Source of the DNA: JANWHZ01 sp041487535
GTDB lineage: Bacteria > Patescibacteriota > Saccharimonadia > Saccharimonadales > UBA4665
DNA length: 10,120 bases
NCBI GenBank assembly: GCA_041487535.1
Contig: JBGPNM010000044.1
Coordinates: 1-10,120, forward strand
Direction: 5' to 3'
Under the pieces are notes generated by a model. The model worked only from the letters and a program-made list of their open reading frames with translations. It made no database searches and was not told the origin of the DNA. The stretch's first letter is position 1, and the number at the start of each line of letters is the position of its first letter. A program made the translations under genes and the position numbers. Positions 1-5,469 of this stretch are shown in pieces.

Positions 1-1
1 C

Positions 2-1207
2 ACACCGCTGCTCAGCAGCTACCTACAACTCCAGGGCACGGTCAGCGAAGATGCGACTTACGGGCCACATGGCGACCAACGTCTGACGCTAAAGAGTGTA
101 ATAGTAGGCGTGCACCGCCTGCGCGGCCGTGTCTGGGTGAGTACGAGCTCGCGGGCGGACGTGAGGCGCAGCGACGTAGTGATGGTCCAGGGCAAGCTGG
201 CGCGCGGCTTCGGCAGCCTGCCCGCCAGTATGCCTCGTGCGCAGGTAGTGCGCATAACACGGCCGCATCCCGGTGATATCGGCCTGCAGCTGCGTGATTG
301 GTTCGCTGGAGGCGTGCGCCGAGCAGTTCCAGAGCCACAGGCCAGCCTGGGTAACGGCTTTCTGACCGGCCAGCACAGCACGTTGCCCCAAGATTTGGAC
401 AACCAGATGAAAGTAGCGGGCCTGACGCATGTCGTGGTCGCCAGCGGCTATAACCTGACCATCCTGGTAGGATTGGCCCGCCGGTTGTTGGCGCGTGTTT
501 CAAAATACCTGGCGTTGCTTTCGGCTGGAGGCATGATCACCGGTTTCATGGCCATTACCGGCCTAAGCCCCTCGATGTCGCGCGCCGGTCTGGTAGCCGG
601 TCTTTCCTTGGCCGCCTGGTATTACGGGCGTAAAATTCATCCGCTCGTACTGTTGCCGTTCGCTGCTGCTATCACGGCAGTCATCAACCCGGAGTACATT
701 TGGGGCGACGTCGGCTGGTACCTGTCATTCACCTCTTTCATAGGTGTTATCGTGCTGGCTCCGCTCGTCAACCGCTGTTTTTGGGGAGCGGCCCGTCCGG
801 GCGTACTGCGGCAAATTATTGTCGATACGATGTCGGCCCAGCTCGCCACCCTGCCCATCATCATTTTTACCTTCGGTCATTATTCGGCTTATGCGCTGCT
901 TGCGAACCTTCTTGTGTTGCCGCTTGTTCCGCTCACTATGTTACTTACGTTCGCGGCAGGCATCGCCGGCTGCTTTGTGCCGGGCATCGCCCATATAGCC
1001 GGCTTACCGGCGGCACTTGTGCTACGGTACATGACCTCAGTAGTCGGTTGGATTGCATCCTGGCCCGGTGCTCAGAATGATTTGCATATCACAGCAGTCA
1101 TCCTGACTGCCAGTTACGCAGCCCTTATCCTGGCGGTAATCTTTTTGTGGCGCAAAACACACTATGACTTTCGCAGCAGCGACGCCTCAGCCGCTCGGAA
1201 ATTCTGA
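2..1207 (+). CDS. comEC: ComEC/Rec2-family competence protein, 5'-truncated by the window edge
   Basis: ComEC forms the inner-membrane channel that brings single-stranded DNA into the cytoplasm during natural transformation. The frame is open to the left edge, so the gene starts before the window; 401 residues are visible and it ends with TGA. Residues 1 to about 75 read like the N-terminal soluble OB-like (DUF4131-type) domain: a G-T-V-S-E-D strand, then RLTL, RLRGRVWV and a D-V-V-M-V-Q-GKL strand. The Competence domain follows, with a GLTHVVVASGYNL signature at about 141-153, an SRAGL segment, DVGWYLSF, and SAQLATLPIIIFTFGHYS, spread over about eight to nine membrane helices. The protein stops after a last helix and a short basic tail, so the C-terminal metallo-beta-lactamase-like domain of long ComEC proteins is missing. 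That short form is, to my knowledge, common in CPR bacteria. An internal GTG at 110 is in frame but lies inside the OB-like domain and is not the start. Confidence 0.9.
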   Translation, partial: TPLLSSYLQLQGTVSEDATYGPHGDQRLTLKSVIVGVHRLRGRVWVSTSSRADVRRSDVVMVQGKLARGFGSLPASMPRAQVVRITRPHPGDIGLQLRDWFAGGVRRAVPEPQASLGNGFLTGQHSTLPQDLDNQMKVAGLTHVVVASGYNLTILVGLARRLLARVSKYLALLSAGGMITGFMAITGLSPSMSRAGLVAGLSLAAWYYGRKIHPLVLLPFAAAITAVINPEYIWGDVGWYLSFTSFIGVIVLAPLVNRCFWGAARPGVLRQIIVDTMSAQLATLPIIIFTFGHYSAYALLANLLVLPLVPLTMLLTFAAGIAGCFVPGIAHIAGLPAALVLRYMTSVVGWIASWPGAQNDLHITAVILTASYAALILAVIFLWRKTHYDFRSSDASAARKF

Positions 1208-1258
1208 AATATAGTAGGACACTTCGCATAAACAGTTTAGATATGCAACAGTTGCCCT

Positions 1259-1414
1259 ATGCCATCAAAAAAGTATGTAGGTTTAAGCAATGTACACCCC
1301 CTTGGCATAGAGGCAATAGGTATTTATTACTGGGACAGGATCAATCCACTGCTGGAAGAAGCCTATGCCCTCATTGAGGAGGGGACGATTAACGCTCCTT
1401 TCTTAGCCAAGTAA
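1259..1414 (+). CDS. Possible 51-residue small protein or gene remnant
   Basis: This is the only plausible coding content in the 320-base gap between comEC and the MFS gene. The ATG frame gives 51 residues, beginning MPSKKYVGLSNVHPLG and ending in TAA, with protein-like composition: an Ile/Tyr-rich centre (EAIGIYYWDRINPLLEE) and an acidic helix-like segment (AYALIEEGTI). An in-frame TAG lies 21 bases before the ATG. No Shine-Dalgarno sequence is visible, and I do not recognise the family. It could be a genuine small gene, the surviving end of a decayed gene, or chance. The composition argues somewhat against chance, and the missing ribosome site argues against strong expression. The rest of the gap holds only the weak promoter listed upstream of the MFS gene. 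Confidence 0.35.
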   Translation: MPSKKYVGLSNVHPLGIEAIGIYYWDRINPLLEEAYALIEEGTINAPFLAK

Positions 1415-1482
1415 CAAACAAGCCGTACGGACTTGATGCTAGACACTAATATCAACCGATGCGCACGTTAGCCCCTAAGACC

Positions 1483-1491
1483 TGTTACTAT
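1483..1491 (+). promoter_or_regulatory. Putative extended -10 promoter for the MFS gene
   Basis: The sequence TGTTACTAT fits an extended -10 element (TG-n-TACTAT, four of six to TATAAT). Transcription would begin near 1498, giving a leader of about 30 bases before the TTG start. No convincing -35 hexamer is visible, which extended -10 promoters can tolerate. The match is short and could be chance. Confidence 0.35.
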
Positions 1492-1527
1492 AGAGACAAA
1501 TACTACGAGTAACCAAGCGCTACACCA

Positions 1528-2736
1528 TTGAACTCTGACGCATCAAAAAATGTTAGGAAGTTATACCTACTGACAGGGCTAACCAACCTCTGGTTTTTTA
1601 CCGGAAGCTGGCTGTACTTTTATAGGCTCTACATGTCGGATAGACAGATCGGTATACTAGATGGCCTTGTATTTGGAGCTGGTTTGATAACAGAAATACC
1701 GGCTGGCTCGCTGGCAGATTTGCTTGGTCGAAAGAACCTGTTACGGGTTGGCCTCCTCATGGTGGCGCTTGGTTCTATCGTGCAAGGATTCGCACACGCA
1801 TACCTACATATTTTACTTGGCTTGTTCTTATTTACCGTTGGTATGGCTCTGATATCCGGCGCGGACGATGCGCTCGTTTACGATTCGCTAGAATCCGAAG
1901 GCACCGCCAGCAGATGGGAAAAAGTAGTTGCTCGCAAATACCAGATCATGCACACGGTAATCATCCTGAGCTACTTAGTCGGAGGCGTTCTATATGCAGT
2001 ACATTTTAGGCTGCCCTTTATACTATCTGGGCTCGGTGTTTTGATAGCCTTTTTTGTAGCCTCATCCTTAAAAGAAGTTGCAGCGATAAGAGAAAAACTC
2101 AGCATAGGCACTTATGCAAAACAAAATATCGAAGGAATGAAGTACATCCTGAGACGTCACATGTGGCTATATGCTTTTATGGCATTAGTAATAGTAGGTT
2201 CAGGATATGCATTTGATGTCGGGATTATCAAACCACTGGTTCTTGATAAGTTTGGGTTTCGGGCAAACTCACAGGCAGTAATCAACGCCGTTGCAGGGGT
2301 AATCGCAGTGGTGGCCCTCACGCAACTGAGTAAGTTAAGAAAGCTGTTTGGGGAGAAGCTTGGGCTCATAACACTTGCAATAATCATGGGCGGGGGATTC
2401 CTGGCAGCATCTTTTCCAATTGGCGCGTTTGGCATCCTAGCATTTTTAGCGATATATGTGGTTAACGGGCTGGTTGAGCCATGGCTGAACGGTATTGTGC
2501 AGCATGAGGCGCCCTCCTCGCACAGGGCAACGACGTTATCCACGCTTGCTTTACTCCAAAAGCTTCCCTATGTTTTGCTGGCACCTCTAGCCGGGAGCCT
2601 GTCTTCAGGCGGCCATCTCTCGTTCTTCCTCGCCGGGGTCTCTATTAGTATTTTCTTAGCAATAGGGGTTCTGCTTTTATTTGGAATACTTAGCAGAAGT
2701 AAGGGACGAACAGTGCCGAATGGCATAACCGACTAA
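1528..2736 (+). CDS. Major facilitator superfamily transporter
   Basis: This is a 402-residue integral membrane protein of normal MFS length, with about twelve hydrophobic segments. The strongest family mark is motif A in the loop between helices 2 and 3 (AGSLADLLGRKNLL, residues 59-72, with D64, R68 and K69). The preceding EIPAG and the later SGADDALVYDSL (110-121) are typical of drug/metabolite:proton antiporters of the DHA type, so a proton-driven exporter is likely; the substrate cannot be read. The TTG start is chosen because it is the only usable start that keeps helix 1 (about 11-33). The next ATG, at residue 36, would remove that helix. An in-frame TAA sits 15 bases before the TTG, and no Shine-Dalgarno is seen. 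The gene looks lower in GC than comEC and the lamin-tail gene on either side, which may reflect horizontal acquisition. It appears to stand alone, not in an operon. Confidence 0.85.
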   Translation: MNSDASKNVRKLYLLTGLTNLWFFTGSWLYFYRLYMSDRQIGILDGLVFGAGLITEIPAGSLADLLGRKNLLRVGLLMVALGSIVQGFAHAYLHILLGLFLFTVGMALISGADDALVYDSLESEGTASRWEKVVARKYQIMHTVIILSYLVGGVLYAVHFRLPFILSGLGVLIAFFVASSLKEVAAIREKLSIGTYAKQNIEGMKYILRRHMWLYAFMALVIVGSGYAFDVGIIKPLVLDKFGFRANSQAVINAVAGVIAVVALTQLSKLRKLFGEKLGLITLAIIMGGGFLAASFPIGAFGILAFLAIYVVNGLVEPWLNGIVQHEAPSSHRATTLSTLALLQKLPYVLLAPLAGSLSSGGHLSFFLAGVSISIFLAIGVLLLFGILSRSKGRTVPNGITD

Positions 2737-2745
2737 TACGTTTTA

Positions 2746-2784
2746 GCCGACAGCGCTGAACTACTTTTGCTCAGAACAGTTGGC
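2746..2784 (+). terminator. Weak hairpin after the MFS gene
   Basis: GCCGAC at 2746-2751 can pair with GTTGGC at 2779-2784 (one G-U). Inside it, CTGA (2756-2759) can pair with TCAG (2771-2774). It begins 10 bases after the MFS stop codon, the right place for a terminator. There is no T-run after it and the stem is interrupted, so function is doubtful. Confidence 0.2.
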
Positions 2785-2879
2785 ACAAGAGAAAGGTATA
2801 TATCTGAACAGCTGGTGTTCTAGTAGAGACTAGAATTTAGGCTACCCCGAAGCATAAGCTTTAACACTTTTTAATACTC

Positions 2880-2909
2880 TTGACAACTCGCTGTGCCCTT
2901 TGGCACAAT
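2880..2909 (+). promoter_or_regulatory. Promoter for the small ORF and lamin-tail gene
   Basis: A perfect -35 hexamer TTGACA (2880-2885) is followed after 18 bases by CACAAT (2904-2909), four of six to the -10 consensus. Transcription would start near 2916, giving a leader of about 25 bases before the ATG at 2941. It is the best -35 match in the window. The -10 is imperfect and is embedded in the inverted repeat listed next, as expected for a regulated promoter. Confidence 0.5.
2892..2907. promoter_or_regulatory. Perfect palindrome inside the promoter, operator candidate
   Basis: TGTGCC-CTTT-GGCACA is a perfect 6+6 inverted repeat with a 4-base centre. It occupies the spacer and most of the -10 element of the promoter above. 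Read as TGTGC-N6-GCACA, it has the half-site spacing of CRP/FNR-family operators, though the half-site is not the E. coli CRP sequence. A dimeric repressor bound here would block the promoter. No regulator gene is adjacent, so the factor is unknown. Confidence 0.4.
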
Positions 2910-2940
2910 GCCAGCAATGTAAAACGTTCGGAGGGTAGCC

Positions 2941-3069
2941 ATGACACACATTTCGCGCTTGGTGAGATGCAATGAAGAGCCGAGCGCCGAAGCGGAGCGT
3001 ACATATGTGGTACGGGAGCATCGGAGCGGAGACGCTGACGCCGCAGGTTGCGGAGTGCGAAGTGTGTAA
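2941..3069 (+). CDS. 42-residue small ORF, translationally coupled leader candidate
   Basis: The frame starts with ATG 5 bases after GGAGGG (2930-2935), the best Shine-Dalgarno on the plus strand of this window, and 25 bases after the predicted transcription start. It encodes 42 residues beginning MTHISRLVRCNEEPSAEAER and stops with TAA at 3067-3069. The ATG of the secreted lamin-tail protein comes after one intervening base, which is classic spacing for ribosome re-initiation (translational coupling). The peptide is hydrophilic, rich in Arg, Glu and Ala, and has two Cys; I recognise no domain. It may be a regulatory leader peptide or a small cytoplasmic protein. Alternatively, the ribosome site may serve a longer form of the downstream gene: an ATG at 2972, with GGTGAG just before it, is in frame with that gene and would add 33 residues ahead of the signal peptide. 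I judge this less likely. Confidence 0.45.
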   Translation: MTHISRLVRCNEEPSAEAERTYVVREHRSGDADAAGCGVRSV

Positions 3070-3070
3070 T

Positions 3071-4717
3071 ATGAGAAAAACCGCAAGTCTGTTCATAACC
3101 TGTCTGTTCGCATCGTTGCCGCTCATGAGCCATCCCTTCGCCTTGGCTGCCTCACCGGCCACTCCTGCTACCTTGCTCATCAGCGAACTTCAGACCGGCG
3201 GCTGTAAAGTCAGCGACGTTACCGTGTGCACCGAGGACGGTAAGATGGAATTCATCGAACTATACAACCCCAAGAGCACGGCACAGCTCTTACAAGGCTG
3301 GAACGTGCAATATGCGTCGGCAAGCGGCAAGAATACCACAACGCTCGCAACCTTGAACGGTACGTTGGACGCTAATGGCTACCTGCTACTAGCGCACGCC
3401 GGCTATTACAGCGGTGCCGATGTCCTATTCGGAGCAACTGACACGAAAAGCTCGGGCATGCTCGCCAAAACCGGCGGGTCAGTACAGATTGTTAACGGCA
3501 GCGGAACCGTGATCGACTTGATTGGCTGGGGCAGCAGTACGACGCGCGTCGAAACCATAGCCGCAAGAGCACCCAACCCTGGTCAGTCGTTGCAACGAAA
3601 AACCAGCAATGGCACGATGGACGACACAGGCAACAACGCCCAGGACTTCATAGTAGCCAGCACGTCGACGCCGCAGGGCAATGGTTATACATCTACCACC
3701 CCAGACCCATCGGGTGGAATACCTCCTGCAGCTGGCAGCGAACCCACGACTTCGGGATTGACCTGCGAAGGTGTCCTGATCAGCGAACTGCTGTCGAACC
3801 CTACAGGCACCGATACAGGACACGAGTTCATAGAGTTGTACAACCCTACCGATGACGTAATTCCCCTCGACGGGTGCTCGCTGCAAACGACCGGCAACAA
3901 GAAGGCCTATGACCTTACAGGCAACATCCTGGAGACGCATACCTACCGCGCATTTTACAGCGACAAAACCGGCCTGACCCTGCCGAATGCGTCCGGCGGA
4001 TCGGTTTGGCTCCTGTCGCGCACCGACGAACTGCAGAACATCGCCTACCCCGGAACCATCGCCAGTGACGTTGCCTGGGCACGTTTTGGCAACACTTGGC
4101 AGGAAACCTACAAGCCAACGCCAGGAACCGCTAACACACTCACCGCTCAGGCCGCCTGCCCGGCCGGACAATACCGCAGCAGTGAGACCGGCCGGTGCCG
4201 CAACAGTGGTTCGGCTGCGTCCGCGCTAAAGTCCTGCAGGGCGAACCAGGAACGGAACCCGGCAACGAACCGGTGCCGCACTATCGTTGATATTCTTGGG
4301 TTGCAGCAATGCAAGCCCGGGCAATACCGGAATCCCGAAACAAACAGGTGCCGCTCAACAACCACAGACAGTTCATCGTTGCAGCCCTGCAAAGCCGGCC
4401 AGGAGCGCAACCCAGCCACTAACCGCTGCCGGAAAGTACTCGGTGCCAGTACTACGCTCAAGCCCTGCGCCACCGGCCAAACCCGCAATCCACTTACCAA
4501 CCGATGCCGCAAAGACCTCGGCACCAGCCCGGCTACAGTGAGTGATGTCCAGACTGTCGCAAGTACCACCGCACCTGTCCCGTGGATCATCGCCGCGCTG
4601 GCAGTCGTAGGCGCCCTATCCTACGGCGCCTACGAATGGCGGCAAGAACTAGCGTCTTCTGCCGCCAGACTGCGTACTTGGCTTACCGCGCGCGTACCCG
4701 CCTTCCGGCATCGATAA
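3071..4717 (+). CDS. Secreted, membrane-anchored protein with two lamin-tail domains and a five-unit Cys repeat
   Basis: This 548-residue protein carries an N-terminal signal peptide (MRK, hydrophobic core 6-19, likely cut after ALA at 24-26). A first lamin-tail (LTD) domain covers about 35-155, with LLISEL at 35-40 and MEFIELYNP at 59-67. A second LTD covers about 235-355, with VLISELL at 235-241 and HEFIELYNP at 251-259. A Ser/Thr/Pro-rich linker of about 75 residues separates them. Five units of C-x12-C follow, with first cysteines at 363, 389, 414, 440 and 466. Next come a Ser/Thr-rich stretch, a transmembrane helix (about 505-523) and a basic cytoplasmic tail. LTD domains are beta-sandwiches found in many bacterial surface and secreted proteins, often with nucleases or adhesins; no enzymatic domain is visible here. 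A structural or adhesive surface role is inferred. I chose the 3071 start because the signal peptide begins there, although only a weak GAAG lies upstream. An in-frame ATG at 2972 is the alternative. Confidence 0.85.
   Translation: MRKTASLFITCLFASLPLMSHPFALAASPATPATLLISELQTGGCKVSDVTVCTEDGKMEFIELYNPKSTAQLLQGWNVQYASASGKNTTTLATLNGTLDANGYLLLAHAGYYSGADVLFGATDTKSSGMLAKTGGSVQIVNGSGTVIDLIGWGSSTTRVETIAARAPNPGQSLQRKTSNGTMDDTGNNAQDFIVASTSTPQGNGYTSTTPDPSGGIPPAAGSEPTTSGLTCEGVLISELLSNPTGTDTGHEFIELYNPTDDVIPLDGCSLQTTGNKKAYDLTGNILETHTYRAFYSDKTGLTLPNASGGSVWLLSRTDELQNIAYPGTIASDVAWARFGNTWQETYKPTPGTANTLTAQAACPAGQYRSSETGRCRNSGSAASALKSCRANQERNPATNRCRTIVDILGLQQCKPGQYRNPETNRCRSTTTDSSSLQPCKAGQERNPATNRCRKVLGASTTLKPCATGQTRNPLTNRCRKDLGTSPATVSDVQTVASTTAPVPWIIAALAVVGALSYGAYEWRQELASSAARLRTWLTARVPAFRHR
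4157..4507 (+). repeat. Five tandem Cys-repeat units in the lamin-tail protein
   Basis: Each unit fits C-x2-GQ-x-RNP-x-TNRCR (unit 2 has NQ for GQ, unit 1 has SSETG for NPxTN). Units are joined by 11-12 variable residues, giving a period of 25-26 residues (75-78 bases). Units 2 to 5 are the most alike at protein level, but their codons differ, so the array is not a recent DNA duplication. Two cysteines per unit suggest one disulfide loop each, forming a stalk between the LTD domains and the membrane anchor. Confidence 0.85.
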
Positions 4718-4783
4718 GAATGACCAGTGCGCCCCCCAGAGCCGCACATTCGATTCCTTCACTATCACACACCCGGTAGCTCT

Positions 4784-5413
4784 TTATGCGTAGCTGTCAG
4801 ACCCGAAAACCCGCGTCCGCAGCAGCACCAGACGGAGCAATATAGTCAGGATATGGAACACAAGGATCCACCCCACAAAAGCTTCCAACAGATACACCCA
4901 GTTTATCGGGACGATGAAGTCGCCGGACCATACTTTGAACATAGTGATGGACAGCGGAAACCACACCTGCATCACCCCGCTCGCGATCAGCAGTATCAGG
5001 ACCATGGCGCAGCCTCTGAACAAACCGCGCGCCGTAAGTTCGCCCCAGTACCTGGCGTGTCCATGCGTATTGATACTCGTATACGTCGTGCCGATCACCA
5101 CGTCATTATGTAAAGCAATATACGCATTGATGAGCAGCCACACGACTATATACACCGCCGCGCCAGCGCTAGCCCAGACAAGAAAAATCGTCATCCTGCC
5201 AAGCGTTTCGACGCCGTCCAGACGGCTGAGCGCGTCGCCTGTGTACTGATGGAACAGTTGGCCGAAGTAATAGCGGTTTTCCGGAAGCGTAACTTGGTCA
5301 ATGATCGACGAAGCAGTACTCGCAGTCAAAATCGCGGCGCTCGCAAGTATGTACAGGAAGACGCCAAGCAAGCTAGGCTGCAAGAGCTCCCGGAGCAAAC
5401 GATGGGGACTCAT
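4784..5413 (-). CDS. Four-helix membrane protein, unknown function
   Basis: This 209-residue protein has four predicted membrane segments (about 14-33, 74-101, 130-157 and 168-198). The loop between the first two (about 40-70) is polar, and the C-terminal tail is basic (RTRVFGSD). I recognise no family motif. Several acidic and aromatic residues sit near the helix ends, but no catalytic pattern stands out. The ATG at 5413 lacks a Shine-Dalgarno and is only about 2 bases downstream of the predicted transcription start, so the message is probably leaderless. It lies in the same direction as the peptidase gene, 56 bases downstream of it, but has its own strong promoter in that gap. It converges on the lamin-tail gene with 66 bases between stop codons. 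Confidence 0.7.
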   Translation of the reverse strand: MSPHRLLRELLQPSLLGVFLYILASAAILTASTASSIIDQVTLPENRYYFGQLFHQYTGDALSRLDGVETLGRMTIFLVWASAGAAVYIVVWLLINAYIALHNDVVIGTTYTSINTHGHARYWGELTARGLFRGCAMVLILLIASGVMQVWFPLSITMFKVWSGDFIVPINWVYLLEAFVGWILVFHILTILLRLVLLRTRVFGSDSYA

Positions 5414-5421
5414 ACAATAAG

Positions 5422-5451
5422 ATTATAGGCGAAACTGCAACGCATCGCCAA
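5422..5451 (-). promoter_or_regulatory. Promoter for the four-helix membrane protein, probably leaderless
   Basis: On the minus strand, TTGGCG (5451-5446) and a perfect TATAAT (5427-5422) are separated by 18 bases. The expected transcription start is near 5415, and the ATG begins at 5413. Little or no leader is therefore left for a ribosome site. Confidence 0.6.
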
Positions 5452-5469
5452 ATGCTCGTAGGTTGGGAG

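Noticed and set aside
2985..3060. Several GCGGAG/CGGAGC words and a small CGTAC-N7-GTACG hairpin (2998-3014).
   Set aside because: The words are irregularly spaced and differ in frame, so they do not form a true repeat array. The 5-base stem is too short to interpret.
2972..3070. An in-frame 33-residue N-terminal extension of the lamin-tail protein starting at ATG 2972, with GGTGAG before it.
   Set aside because: The extension is hydrophilic and would place a textbook signal peptide in the middle of the protein. The ATG at 3071 fits secretion and the 1-base junction with the small ORF. It is kept as an alternative only.
3479..4171. A 230-codon open frame on the minus strand opposite the lamin-tail gene.
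   Set aside because: It lacks recognisable domains and lies fully within a plus-strand gene that has clear domains, so it is a shadow of GC-rich coding sequence.
4727..4747. GTGCG and CGCAC could form a terminator between the lamin-tail gene and the convergent membrane gene.
   Set aside because: Only 5 pairs around an 11-base loop, with no T-run on either strand.
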